A stretch of 64,000 nt of DNA from Amborella trichopoda (taxonomy: Eukaryota > Streptophyta > Magnoliopsida > Amborellales > Amborellaceae): assembly GCF_000471905.2 (NCBI RefSeq), contig NW_006499364.1, forward strand, positions 279,736 through 343,735. The letters are read 5' to 3'. The stretch's first letter is position 1. The number at the start of each line of letters is the position of its first letter. Shown here one piece after another: positions 61,201-64,000 of the stretch. Below the pieces are notes generated by a model. That model was not told the origin of the DNA. It made no database searches and saw only the letters and a list, made by a program, of their open reading frames with translations. A program made the position numbers and the translations under genes.

Positions 61201-62273
61201 AAAGTCTATTTTCATATATAGTTATAAAATTTTAAACTCCAAAAATGGTTAAAATCAAGTAGATCTATAAACATATGAAAATATTGAAAATGGATGATCT
61301 AAATAATGTGTTGCAAGATGCACTATTTCTGGAACTCAAAATCATTTTTTTTTCCATATCTACACATCTCGATGTCGAGATGACTAATTAGAGGGTTTTT
61401 CAACATTAAAACAACCTTTTCTGATGGATTTTTGAGGTGCATCTTTAATACTACATTTTAAGGTTGCAACCTTATATAAACTTTTTCCAAATAATAATAA
61501 TATCTAATTACAAACACACTTCAACTGGCCATGTAACCATGTAAGAATTAAGGGGAAGTGTCGGAAGATTATACATATTTGTTCATATCTAACAACAAAG
61601 AGAAGCTTTCCGTGTAACCATGTAAGAAAGTTTCAAACATAGACAATATTTCTTTGTAACCAAGTAACAATTAGGGGGAAGTGTTAGGAGATTATAATAT
61701 CTATTCATATCTTTTCATTGTCCGGTACATGTATTATAGTGCTCTGTGATTTATCATTTGTATAAAGGCAACAATGTACTTCCCTCAAACACACTTTCCA
61801 AATGAATCGTCCAAGCGGTTAAATGAATATCAAACATTTCAGCATTATCAGTGAAACAATGGGAAGAATGACACAAAATCTTCCACAACAAGTCATGACC
61901 TACCTTCTACACAGTGAGGAGGTGCTCAGAAACATAACCATTTTTTTCCTTCATAGACGTTGGCATGATTTATTTGGATTCCAAGATTCAAATTCCAAGC
62001 TTCAAATAATAGTCCCCAAAAAAGAACATGTAAAGCACCCACTATCCAATTGGAAGCAAAGCAGCAAAATAGTAAATAACAGAAGCAACCATAACATAAG
62101 CATTCACAATACATAGGAATTTCCATGACGGAAGTACACAAACTTACCAGGTACATATAAATGAACGATACGATGTACACCACAGGATGGCAGTAATTAT
62201 AATATGAAAGCACCCAAAGCAAAGCCAGAACAATGGCCATGTGGTGTAGAATTGAGACTTCTGTGATAGACAT
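15473..62273 (-). CDS. NTMC2T6: NTMC2T6-type SMP/C2-domain lipid-transfer protein, whole gene (12 coding exons)
   Basis: Exons (minus strand): 62148-62273, 59669-59743, 59375-59518, 42461-42556, 42210-42341, 25120-25272, 24986-25027, 24717-24783, 19548-19640, 19235-19418, 18722-18851, 15473-16831. They total 2601 bp, 866 residues plus stop, with every junction GT-AG and every phase consistent. Layout: hydrophobic N-terminal anchor (about 9-42), SMP domain (about 70-255), C2 domain (about 288-405), and a long charged, probably disordered tail. The closest family I recognise is Arabidopsis NTMC2T6 (about 740-750 residues), related to the synaptotagmin/E-Syt proteins of ER contact sites. SMP domains carry lipids between membranes; C2 domains bind membranes, often with Ca2+. 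Location and cargo are inferred. Length differs mainly in the tail. Two introns are near 17 kb. Confidence 0.93.
16832..18721 (-). other. NTMC2T6 intron 11
   Basis: 1.9-kb AT-rich intron. It contains an imperfect direct repeat (AAATCAGATTCAAATCT at about 17535 and 17629) and repeats of TTGGAATGTAATAT near 18350 and 18430. No gene inside. Confidence 0.7.
18722..18851 (-). CDS. NTMC2T6: NTMC2T6 exon 11 (end of C2 domain)
   Basis: 130 bp: GDCSLNISDLRGGQRHDKWL, PLKNIKKGRLHIAVTILDAE, PDGK. The DLRGGQRHDxWxPLxNIKxGRLH block is diagnostic of NTMC2T6-like C2 domains. Donor AAG|GTGCGC, phase 0. Confidence 0.93.
18966..19190. repeat. Tandem duplication of a ~113-bp unit in intron 10
   Basis: CTCTCTCTCGGAGAGAGACA, GGTCCCCCAGTCACAATT, CCCTAAGGCTTCAACACC and AAAGCATATTACGAAAA occur twice in the same order, nearly identical. 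Each unit contains a small GAGAG/CTCTC palindrome. Confidence 0.92.
19235..19418 (-). CDS. NTMC2T6: NTMC2T6 exon 10 (C2 core)
   Basis: 184 bp: LADPYVRGHMGPYRFKTKVQ, KKTLAPKWQEDFKIPICTWE, SPNMLILEVLDKDHFYDDTL. Aspartates of the two Ca2+ loops are kept: D in SDPN and ADPY, and DKD plus DD after strand 6. Ca2+ binding is therefore possible. Ends in phase 2. Confidence 0.93.
19548..19640 (-). CDS. NTMC2T6: NTMC2T6 exon 9 (start of C2 domain)
   Basis: 93 bp: NWFDIDEKQPIAFAKVEIIE, then AAEMKPSDPN. IAFAKVEIIEA is the first C2 strand, and SDPN is part of the first Ca2+-binding loop. The donor G|GTGCAAG is a weak but usable GT site. Confidence 0.9.
19858..20023. repeat. Perfect tandem duplication of 83 bp in intron 8
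   Basis: CAAATATGCAAAAAGAAAAA through CTGGTACAATGCATGA is present twice in a row with no difference that I can see, so it is recent (or an assembly artefact). Confidence 0.93.
20024..21339. other. Intron 8 of NTMC2T6, no gene seen
   Basis: Ordinary intronic sequence with a C-rich tract at about 21020-21080. No repeat family recognised. Confidence 0.5.
21604..21692. repeat. (AC)n then (CT)n microsatellite
   Basis: About 70 bp of AC dinucleotides with few interruptions, passing into CT repeats, in the left half of the palindrome. Confidence 0.92.
22212..22385. repeat. G run, (GA)n, (GTA)n and an assembly gap
   Basis: A G tract, about 45 bp of GA and a few GTA units lead into 88 Ns (22286-22373), and GAGAGA resumes after it. 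The true length is unknown. Frames through the Ns are meaningless. Confidence 0.95.
23281..23530. other. GC-richer non-coding patch
   Basis: A stretch with GGTGTAGGCAAGAGTGGGTC and GGGAGCACGATCCATGTC that stands out in base composition from the intron around it. Somewhat similar wording (GGGAGCGTGATCCC, GGGATCGTGGTCC) appears at about 24440 and 39052. I recognise no family. Confidence 0.3.
23639..24014. mobile_element. MITE of the GGGTG(T/C)GG family, copy 3
   Basis: It starts GGGTGGAGCCCTAAACAATC (the usual CGGTTTGTATAG of the terminus is deleted) and ends TATATACAAACCGCACCC, whose reverse complement is the family terminus. The interior matches 6293-6681: ATTCAGTAGAAGAGGTTGTC, CGATCATCTCAACCTCAAGA, CAATTTTCAAGATTTACAAG. 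No clear target duplication. Confidence 0.75.
24717..24783 (-). CDS. NTMC2T6: NTMC2T6 exon 8 (end of SMP)
   Basis: 67 bp: PNMLVVDVEKLVQSTDPSFN, PS, ending one base into a Gly codon. PNMLVVDxEK is the conserved close of the SMP domain. Donor CAG|GTTAGC. Confidence 0.9.
24986..25027 (-). CDS. NTMC2T6: NTMC2T6 exon 7 (42-bp mini-exon)
   Basis: 14 codons, DKLLAVAFGQTLVQ, bridging GIAGWL and PNMLVVD. It is too short to be found as an isolated frame and is placed by family similarity plus splice sites (GGTAG|GAT, CAG|GTTAGC). Confidence 0.9.
25120..25272 (-). CDS. NTMC2T6: NTMC2T6 exon 6 (SMP)
   Basis: 51 codons: VVVGVKFLRCWPFIQRLRIC, FVEPPYFQMTVKPIFSHGLD and VTELPGIAGWL. The P-Y-F-x-x-T-V-K-P-I and ELPGIAGWL blocks are conserved in plant SMP proteins. 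Acceptor CTACTAG|GTA, donor CTG|GTGAGC. Confidence 0.94.
25273..26120 (-). other. NTMC2T6 intron 5, first part
   Basis: AT-rich intron with a short duplication: TACCCATTCCTAACTGAATT (about 25580) and TACCTATTCCTAATTGAATT (about 25659), each followed by CCAAAGCA and CCTTCCA. No gene. Confidence 0.55.
26121..26536. mobile_element. MITE with ~70-bp terminal inverted repeats
   Basis: The left end GGGTTTTGTTAGGCTACATC and the reverse complement of the right end GGGTTTTGTTAGGCTACACC continue to match through CACTTGGTGGTGT and CATTTTTGGAC for about 70 bp. Flanking 9-mers ATAACAATA and ATCATAATA agree at 6 of 9 positions, a weak hint of a Mutator-type duplication. No coding sequence. Confidence 0.85.
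26537..27806. other. Intron 5, no gene seen
   Basis: It starts with an (AAT)n microsatellite (26541-26566). About 26844-26903 is the dispersed repeat also seen at 338-400. CTTGACATCAGATTCAACAG (about 26994) recurs as CTTGACCTAAGATTCAACAG (about 27121). Confidence 0.5.
27807..28016. repeat. Tandem duplication of 105 bp
   Basis: CTCTTGGTACAAC, AGCATGCCCAAAATC, CGTCATCTTTGGACTT and GGAAACTCATCATATTTGAA occur twice in order, with a handful of substitutions. Confidence 0.92.
28030..28525. repeat. Tandem duplication of ~285 bp with internal repeat
   Basis: The unit starts ATGACGAGGAAACAAAGG and ATGACAAGGAAACAAAGG, and runs through TTACTAACATCAGATATTCG, CTGTGACCTCTCCCCCACAA and a GGGGTCTATAAAAAGCCCAT-like end. 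The CTGTGACCTCTCCCCCACAA phrase is also repeated within the first unit. The end resembles the arms of the 21340-23020 palindrome (GACCCTGCGGTCTA ... AAAAGCC), so it may be a relative. Confidence 0.8.
28526..28976. other. Intron 5, no gene seen
   Basis: Non-coding. Short duplicated phrase AGGTCATCAATCT around an A run at about 28768-28815. Confidence 0.5.
29793..30006. repeat. Tandem duplication of about 105-110 bp
   Basis: GAAGCTAGC(T/C)CA(G/A)TGGAGTA, CATACAGCCCAATTGTACC and TTTTTACTGGATGCCAAATT occur twice in a row with small length differences. Confidence 0.9.
30317..31164. mobile_element. Inverted-repeat element rich in GGATCC/CCGGAT words
   Basis: The left end AGGGTAGAAAATTTTTCGG and the reverse complement of the right end AGGGTTGAGAATTTATCCAG form an inverted pair, and both halves are filled with GATCCGGAT-like words. 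It is cut by the RTE fragment 30474-30909. Candidate flanks GTGCGAC and GTGTGAC are similar but not adjacent enough to be certain. Confidence 0.5.
30474..30909 (-). mobile_element. RTE-type LINE 3' fragment
   Basis: On the minus strand it translates to MRERRLRWAGHVWRRSSTTP, a GRLKRMWLEVVRKDMDLW block and VEWRTKIHVADPN. That is the typical C-terminus of plant RTE-clade LINEs, followed by AATTAATTGG and a terminal (GATGAT)n tail, which lies at the left end here. Both edges sit in TTATATATA-like sequence (about 30457 and 30910), consistent with an AT-rich target duplication. 5'-truncated and not functional. Confidence 0.82.
32351..32597. other. Intron 5, no gene seen
   Basis: Short non-coding stretch with a TA microsatellite at 32562-32582. 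Confidence 0.5.
32598..32840 (+). mobile_element. MITE of the GGGTG(T/C)GG family, copy 4 (truncated)
   Basis: It starts with an intact terminus GGGTGCGGTTTGTATAGAGC, runs in the orientation opposite to the interior of copies 2 and 3 (AACATATTTTCATCTTTAAT, AAAACTTGAAAATCTTC), and stops near the start of the next repeat. The right terminus is missing. Confidence 0.7.
32845..34330. repeat. Tandem duplication of ~760 bp
   Basis: Each unit starts with GTGCCCCGGATCGGG(A/C)ACC (32867 and 33627), then ATCGGTGAATC, GTTGTTTTTTAGGAATCCAA, CATCAATATGCAAATATTGA, ATCATAGAATTATC-like repeats and ATTGAAATT(G/A)TTGGTTTACA. The two are similar but clearly diverged. The first few hundred bases are CGAT-rich and the rest AT-rich. 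Confidence 0.85.
34370..34725. repeat. Degenerate short tandem array
   Basis: A T-rich unit TTTTTTGTCAAGGTAACTTT recurs about ten times with period roughly 20-35 bp. Confidence 0.85.
34726..35879. other. Intron 5, no gene recognised
   Basis: Several words recur in this stretch (TTCTTTCCAA(A/G)T near 35080-35115; TATCTGA(T/C)ATT near 35583 and 35629; CTAAGTTCCTAGGGTGTT near 35490 with a reversed-sense relative ACACCCTAGGAGCTTATG near 35606). These may be remnants of an unrecognised element. Confidence 0.35.
36478..37560 (+). repeat. Triplicated segment ending in the LINE endonuclease GDFN motif
   Basis: Three copies of a 270-340-bp block: GATCCCTAGCTCCGACTTAA, CAGTGGATAGCTAAAGATC, CCACAAAAGAACACAGTGT, GGATCAAGGAAAATTAC(A/G), GAATTAGAGTTAGAGGCCCT, ACACCTGGGGCCATAAG. 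Each ends with a codon run equivalent to AIS-GDFN-V (GDFN, GNFN, ANVN in order), and the third leads straight into the endonuclease tail. Before them, a ~112-bp unit (from about 36478 and 36590) and a ~107-bp unit (from about 36092 and 36199) are also duplicated. No copy is an intact frame. Confidence 0.75.
38876..39600. other. Probable insertion within LINE A
   Basis: The reverse transcriptase frame reads to about 38875 (a WIKVVCPTLLSL stretch), then stops resembling a LINE, and LINE similarity returns by about 39700. The intervening sequence has no recognised ends; GTATTCTAGTCTAGG and CAAATTCCATTAAC are duplicated near 39107 and 39145. Confidence 0.45.
41971..42203. other. Intron 5, part next to exon 5
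   Basis: Short non-coding stretch. CAAGGTTGACCTAATCTTGT occurs twice (about 42113 and 42151). Confidence 0.6.
42210..42341 (-). CDS. NTMC2T6: NTMC2T6 exon 5 (SMP)
   Basis: 44 codons: IMELGMNFLSGNDMDAILGV, KLRKRFGFGMWARMHVTGMH and VEGR. Only a 119-bp intron separates it from exon 4. Acceptor CATGTAG|ATT, donor AGG|GTATTG, phase 0. Confidence 0.93.
42461..42556 (-). CDS. NTMC2T6: NTMC2T6 exon 4 (SMP)
   Basis: 32 codons: KKAVIQHLYLGRNPPMFTEI, then RVVNQSADDDHL. The LYLGRNPPMxTExR block is characteristic of this subfamily. It lies between two 16.8-16.9-kb introns together with exon 5. Donor TTG|GTAGGT, phase 0. Confidence 0.93.
42557..43025. other. NTMC2T6 intron 3, first part
   Basis: Non-coding. 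A 29-bp unit, CAACAAATGTTAATGTAAAT plus GCATATCTA, is perfectly duplicated at 42658-42715. Confidence 0.6.
43041..43306 (+). mobile_element. RTE-type LINE 3' fragment with target duplication
   Basis: It reads RWAGHVWRRPSTAPVKKCEL and, after a frameshift, a WRTRIHVADPN end, then AATTAATTGGGG and GATGATGA. It is 266 bp and heavily 5'-truncated. The flanks ATATGCTGAGTCTGA (43026-43040) and ATATGTTGAGTCTGA (43307-43321) are a 15-bp target duplication with one mismatch. Confidence 0.88.
43322..43794. other. Intron 3, no gene seen
   Basis: Non-coding. An open frame on the minus strand here has no similarity that I recognise. Confidence 0.5.
43795..46472 (-). mobile_element. Long LTR (copy 3, reversed) with a nested LINE fragment
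   Basis: On the minus strand it starts TGTTGGAATTATGGCC at 46472 and follows copies 1 and 2: GGTCACTCCTATAATGGGAG, a (TG)n tract, AAGAGTGCATGTCCTCCCGG, the GGCACACAATTGGCCAATG block at about 45645-45665, TATAAAAG at 44545-44538, and GAGCAAACCCTGG at about 44060. It is interrupted by the LINE fragment 44722-45143. The inner limit is uncertain. Confidence 0.55.
44722..45143 (+). mobile_element. 5'-truncated L1-type LINE, RNase H end plus poly(A)
   Basis: It translates to IALLEGLKLIQPFGLDSLTI, EGDSKNMITWAS and, after a C run that shifts frame, WREANQAADTLAKEEAT. This is the L1 RNase H C-terminus, followed by a 3' UTR and an A tract at 45128-45143. It sits inside the reversed long LTR, so it is younger than that repeat. 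Confidence 0.85.
46473..46718. other. Intron 3, no gene seen
   Basis: AT-rich intron sequence between the long LTR and the GC-rich element. Confidence 0.5.
46729..47119. mobile_element. GC-rich CTAGGCGG element with 10-bp flanking duplication
   Basis: 391 bp dominated by CTAGGCGG/CCGCCTAG words at both ends (GCGCTAGGCGGCACCTAGG; CTTAGGCGGCCGCGCAAGC), in strong contrast to the AT-rich intron. It ends CTACTTTTTAAAACAATG. CTAAGAAGAA flanks it exactly on both sides (46719-46728 and 47120-47129). I infer an inserted non-autonomous element of unassigned class. Confidence 0.75.
47155..47305. repeat. Minisatellite, period about 30 bp
   Basis: Four to five nearly identical units of GGTACAAGAAGCTTGAGAGA plus CAATGAGAAG(G)G. 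Confidence 0.92.
47306..48413. other. Intron 3, unrecognised segment with a 121-codon frame
   Basis: A plus-strand frame at 47585-47950 (MAIALNLVQHYQNGKVGHRV and onward) is open for 121 codons, but I recognise no domain and see no splice context or neighbours that support a gene. It lies antisense in an intron next to LINE B and is most likely chance or LINE-related. Confidence 0.3.
48414..50690 (+). pseudogene. LINE B ORF1 remnant
   Basis: Start-side frames (LHLADKFRASLVGFFNPQRD, then RMILHFSPLPQ) recall the DUF4283-type N-terminus of plant L1 ORF1. The rest is Pro/Ser-rich and broken into many frames. TAGCCCCTA and its inverse TAGGGGCTAATCC at about 50398-50433 form a small palindrome. I see no intact zinc knuckle. 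Confidence 0.5.
50846..51480 (+). pseudogene. LINE B endonuclease domain
   Basis: VIILSWNVCGLGLPHKK opens ORF2 (the conserved WNVRGLG motif). Then, in shifting frames, come GIYGPNHDAF, RGDFNFTRWSYERNSS and AAKFTWSNHSLST. This is the apurinic-type endonuclease of plant L1 elements with frameshifts and stops. Confidence 0.82.
51577..51855 (+). pseudogene. LINE B linker before reverse transcriptase
   Basis: The 92-codon frame reads EEIIWFQRSRINWLQARDLN, TGFFHKIANYR, matching the KEExxWxQKSRxxWLxxGDxNTxFFH block that precedes the L1 reverse transcriptase. Confidence 0.82.
51990..54410 (+). pseudogene. LINE B reverse transcriptase, split by an insertion
   Basis: Blocks in order: SLGPDGFPIVPVKVF (the GPDGFP motif), the frame crossing the inserted element near 52312, SQSAFGKDHPTIDGALMANE, KLDWEKAYDLVEWAILEE, SLQQGDPLFPFLFAIAGEVF, and SHLQYADSTLVFYNAS, where the second catalytic Asp of YADD is Ser. 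It ends with IEKLIRKSFWAGDAPSHKFH. Confidence 0.85.
52312..53316. mobile_element. Tourist/Harbinger-like non-autonomous element, 1005 bp, TTA target duplication
   Basis: Left end GGAGCCGTTTGGATACCTGG; reverse complement of the right end GGGGCCGTTTGGGTACGTGG. TTA at 52309-52311 and 53317-53319 is the target duplication. Removing one copy plus the element restores the LINE reading frame (ASH-LKEVLP), which proves the boundaries. Subterminal regions hold more CCGTTTGG-like and GTAATnnATTAC words, and an internal block ending GATTGCAGTAGAAAATTGTC is duplicated. No transposase. Confidence 0.9.
54506..55130 (+). pseudogene. LINE B zf-RVT region
   Basis: Frames read NRSWNPLFRRDLTNSEVNLF, DRIIWTPSATGVFSVSSFYS, then KVLTVDQLQRIGISLANRCI and SNSHLFLHCPSAFKVWG. 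The L-x-x-R-x-I/L ... C-x-x-C ... H-LF-x-H-C pattern is the zinc-binding reverse-transcriptase-associated domain of plant L1. Confidence 0.85.
55441..57204. mobile_element. Second Tourist/Harbinger-like element, 1764 bp, TTA target duplication
   Basis: Left end GGGTCTGTTTGATAACCGGA; reverse complement of the right end GGGCGTGTTTGATAACAGGA. TTA flanks it at 55438-55440 and 57205-57207. Joining the flanks restores the RNase H frame (GCSL-GNLGPAG). Subterminal TGTTTGATAA(C/T)-like repeats lie near 55550 and 55585. The interior has no transposase but contains what looks like a gene 5' end on the minus strand (56750-56983). Confidence 0.9.
56750..56983 (-). promoter_or_regulatory. Possible captured promoter, leader and first exon
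   Basis: On the minus strand: TATATAAG within 56974-56983, then a GAGAGAGAGAG-containing leader typical of plant 5' UTRs, then TTTGCCATGGCCTTTGG with a good start context at 56815, opening MAFGPKVTGQFHVLLVMKFI to a stop at 56750. ACAG|GTCAAT after MAFGPKVT could be a weak donor. The arrangement suggests a host gene fragment inside the Tourist-like element; the parent gene is not recognised. Confidence 0.4.
57208..57640 (+). pseudogene. LINE B RNase H domain, 3' part
   Basis: It reads LGPAGVGAILRDHSGATVAA, then MEAEDTAFLEGIRLLQLHRI and SIKGDSKNVISWAKK, the RNase H signature with E and D residues, and then decays. The 5' part (PNPGQFKLNFDGCS) lies before the inserted element at about 55395-55437. 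Confidence 0.85.
57809..57830 (+). repeat. Poly(A) tail of LINE B
   Basis: A run of about 22 As following a duplicated TATATATAAATTTTTAACAT block (57737 and 57780). Confidence 0.8.
57831..59374. other. Intron 3 next to exon 3, no gene seen
   Basis: Non-coding. A small duplication, GGTTATAAAGCAGTCTGAAA, occurs at about 58785 and 58813. The frame at 58422-58841 shows no recognised domain. Confidence 0.5.
59375..59518 (-). CDS. NTMC2T6: NTMC2T6 exon 3 (start of SMP domain)
   Basis: 48 codons: SDSETVRWLNHAVEKIWPLC, then MEQIASQKFLLPIIPWFLEK and YKPWTA. The W-x-N-x-x-x-x-x-x-W-P block opens the SMP domain of plant synaptotagmin-like proteins. Acceptor TTTCAG, donor GTATGG, phase 0. Confidence 0.93.
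59669..59743 (-). CDS. NTMC2T6: NTMC2T6 exon 2
   Basis: 25 codons, VNERYTIRLHKRLKFEEKKQ onward; a basic linker between the anchor and the SMP domain. The acceptor is CTGAAG|GTC, the donor GG|GTAATT, and the exon is in phase 0 at both ends. Confidence 0.9.
59744..61094 (-). other. NTMC2T6 intron 1, 3' part
   Basis: Part of the 2.4-kb intron 1. No gene or recognised repeat before the MITE at 61095. Confidence 0.6.
61095..61488 (+). mobile_element. MITE of the GGGTG(T/C)GG family, copy 5, with exact 9-bp target duplication
   Basis: It starts GGGTGTGGTTTTATAAGGTT and ends CTTATATAAACTTTTTCC; the inner parts AAGGTTGCAACCTTA(A/T) are inverted at the two ends. AAATAATAA lies exactly on both sides (61086-61094 and 61489-61497). 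It is collinear with 5794-6156 and, reversed, with 63669-64000. 394 bp, no coding sequence. Confidence 0.9.
61540..61805 (+). mobile_element. Copia-like LTR edge, duplicated polypurine tract
   Basis: GTAAGAATTAAGGGGAAGTG with TCGGAAGATTATA at about 61542, and GTAACAATTAGGGGGAAGTG with TTAGGAGATTATA at about 61665, resemble a polypurine tract followed by an LTR start (TGT(C/T)(G/A)G(A/G)). The second copy continues through a TATAAAGG-like word at about 61761. It is probably an eroded 3' LTR of a Copia element. Confidence 0.4.
61806..62147. other. NTMC2T6 intron 1, 5' part
   Basis: No gene; ends at the donor of exon 1 (GTAAGT on the minus strand at 62142-62147). Confidence 0.6.
62148..62273 (-). 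CDS. NTMC2T6: NTMC2T6 exon 1 (start codon, membrane anchor)
   Basis: 42 codons, MSITEVSILHHMAIVLALLW onward, ending SFIYMYL before the donor GTAAGT. A hydrophobic stretch runs from about residue 9 to 42, broken near NYCHP, as in the N-terminal anchor of this family. The ATG at 62271-62273 is chosen because the upstream in-frame codons include only a GTG. A second in-frame ATG (residue 12) is less likely since it would cut into the anchor. Confidence 0.88.
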
Positions 62274-62680
62274 CTTTAAGAACACTAATGCTCAAGGGGA
62301 TCAATAGCAAAGCAACCCAAGAATGAAGAAATTGGCCCCTTCGATTTCAATTTCCTTCAACCCAATCTCAAATTAAAATCCCCAATCTCAACCTTTTCTG
62401 ACAAGTATGAACAATGGGGTACTTTGGAATCAGCAAAAAGAAAATTCGTTATCCAGCAATCTGAAACACCTGGTAAGAACCAATAAAACCCCAAAATTCA
62501 AAATGTTCTAAAACAGACCTTCTCGGTTCTTGAAGGATAAAATTTCGGTTACAACAGCCAAATACGTCGATAAAATTTTGGAACCCAATGCACAAACCAG
62601 AAATATTCTCATTCTTGTGAAGAGACCATCATATTCCACCAATTTAACCCCCTCTCTCTCCCTCTGAATTGACTTTATTG
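62274..62680 (-). promoter_or_regulatory. Probable 5' UTR and core promoter of NTMC2T6
   Basis: The minus-strand sequence upstream of the ATG contains a GAGGGAGAGAGAGGGGG leader-type tract at about 62649-62665 and ATCAATAAAGTC a little further up, which could serve as a loose TATA region. Two short upstream frames overlap (62632-62609 and 62612-62508). A splice-acceptor-like TTCTTACCAG at about 62481-62471 might mark a leader intron. The start site is not determined. Confidence 0.4.
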
Positions 62681-63668
62681 ATCAATCGTTTCAAGGAACG
62701 GAGGCAACGGTTTCCTTACTTTTTAAAAAAAAAATATTTTCTTGTGATAAATTAAAAAGTTAATAATAATTAAAAAACTGATTTTCGTGCCGCGACTCTG
62801 CACAGATCCGGGGGCTGCCACCAGCCGCCATGTGGAGACGTGTGCGTGCGTGTCATTTTGAAGAGTTTTATGGACACGGTTTTTACGCCGGCAAGCCCGC
62901 TAGAAATGCCGGCATTTTAATAAATCCATTTTTGAGATGGATTTTTGGACTTGAGTTTGAAGGACACGAATATGAAAGAGTAAGTAAATTTTAAAAATTA
63001 AAAATAATAATTTTAGTGATTTTAAATGGAACACTTTCTTGCTTAAAGGTGTTAGTTTCTCTTGTTTTTTAAATGAAACACCTTGCTTTAAGTTGGATGC
63101 TTTACATTTCTGGAACCGCATATGTAATCATGCGGCCAGCCCGTCCTTATTAAAATTACCTTGATCACTTTATTAAATTTCAATTGTATATTTGACTTTC
63201 GCAGAATTTAATAAATGATGAGGTTTTTATAGGCCTAGGCTTTATAACAACAAAATAAACCCTCATATCAAATCTTCATCCAGAAAGCACTCCTGGCAAC
63301 GAAAATCTCCATCATGATTCATAGCTCTAAAATAAATTTCCAATACTGACAATAAAATTCGAAACTCAATTAATAATGCAGATCTTATGAATTTATGAAC
63401 ACCTATTTTTAGGGCGAAATAGACGATCTATATAATTTATTATATACATTATTTTTAGAGCTTGAAATTCTAATTTTTCTTCACATTTATAATGTTCGAG
63501 CCAAGATGACGACTTATTTTATGCAATATGTGGCATCCCATTGCATGTTCCACGTAGGATAGAATGGGTAATCGTTTTTTTTCTTTTTTTTTATGGGCAA
63601 TAATGTGGTAGCATTGCTACGCTTAAAAGGGGTGCACTTGTATTAGGACATGTTTACATCTCTTTTAT
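62681..63668. other. Upstream region of NTMC2T6, no gene seen
   Basis: A GC-richer patch with ACGT-core words (GGAGACGTGTGCGTGCGTG) at about 62832-62850 lies upstream of the gene; the remainder is AT-rich. No coding frame is convincing. Confidence 0.45.
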
Positions 63669-64000
63669 GGAAAAAGTTTATATAAGGATGCAACTTTATA
63701 ATGTAGAACTACGAATACACCTCAAAAATCTATTGGAAAATGTAATTTTAATGTTGAAAAACCCTTTGATTGATCATCTCGACATCGAGATGTATGACCA
63801 TGAAAAAAAAAAAAATTTAAGTCTCAAAAATAGTGCATTTTGCAACATATTATCTACACCGTCCATTTTCAAGATTTTCATATGTTTATATATCTACTTG
63901 TATTTTAATTATTTTTTAAATTTAAAATTTTATAATTAGATATAAAAATAGATTTTGAGATAATACCTAAAGACATTTTACATCAAAATTATATACCATG
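63669..64000 (-). mobile_element. MITE of the GGGTG(T/C)GG family, copy 6, cut by the window end
   Basis: It starts GGAAAAAGTTTATATAAGGA and runs as the reverse of copies 1 and 5: ACACCTCAAAAATCTATTGG, ATCATCTCGACATCGAGATG, AGTGCATTTTGCAACATATT, and AAATAGATTTTGAGATAAT. The far terminus is beyond the window. The frame in it (63667-63939) mirrors that at 6179-6436 and comes from the MITE. Confidence 0.85.

Overview
This is nuclear DNA of a flowering plant. Genes are split by GT-AG introns, intergenic DNA is AT-rich, and both genes seen are plant families. The repeats (Mutator-like MITEs, Tourist/Harbinger elements, L1 and RTE LINEs, Copia and Gypsy LTR remnants) are typical of angiosperms. Introns of about 17 kb packed with old insertions fit a woody eudicot or magnoliid better than a grass; the species cannot be named from sequence alone.

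Two protein-coding genes are recognisable. At the left edge, on the plus strand, lie the last two exons of a callose synthase (1668-1853 and 2162-2383); the rest of the gene is off the window. On the minus strand, 12 coding exons between 62273 (ATG) and 15473 (stop) give one uninterrupted 866-residue frame for an NTMC2T6-type protein: an N-terminal membrane anchor, an SMP lipid-transfer domain, a C2 domain and a long charged tail. All exon phases agree and every inferred junction is GT-AG. The two genes converge, with about 13 kb between them.

Layout: 1-2400 is a Copia remnant, a Mutator-like foldback element and the callose synthase end. 2970-15470 is intergenic: tandem arrays, a tRNA-like SINE remnant, MITEs, a satellite-like array, and a long LTR carrying a complete 1.8-kb non-autonomous Gypsy-type element with a TGAAG target duplication. 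15473-62273 is the NTMC2T6 gene. Its intron 5 (25273-42209, 16.9 kb) holds a second long LTR, a MITE with ~70-bp terminal inverted repeats, RTE fragments, a 760-bp tandem duplication and a degenerate L1 LINE. Its intron 3 (42557-59374, 16.8 kb) holds an RTE fragment, a third long LTR in reverse, a GC-rich element and a second L1 LINE, itself cut by two Tourist/Harbinger-type elements, both with TTA target duplications. The two main LINEs lie antisense to the host gene.

The most interesting items are the 1.76-kb Tourist-like element that seems to carry a promoter-leader-first-exon unit on its minus strand, the Mutator-like MITE family with 9-bp target duplications, the foldback element built around a minisatellite, the ~1.7-kb palindrome that contains the only assembly gap, and the repeated occurrence of direct tandem segment duplications throughout the window. 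No prokaryotic-type system, CRISPR array, rRNA or intact tRNA gene was seen.
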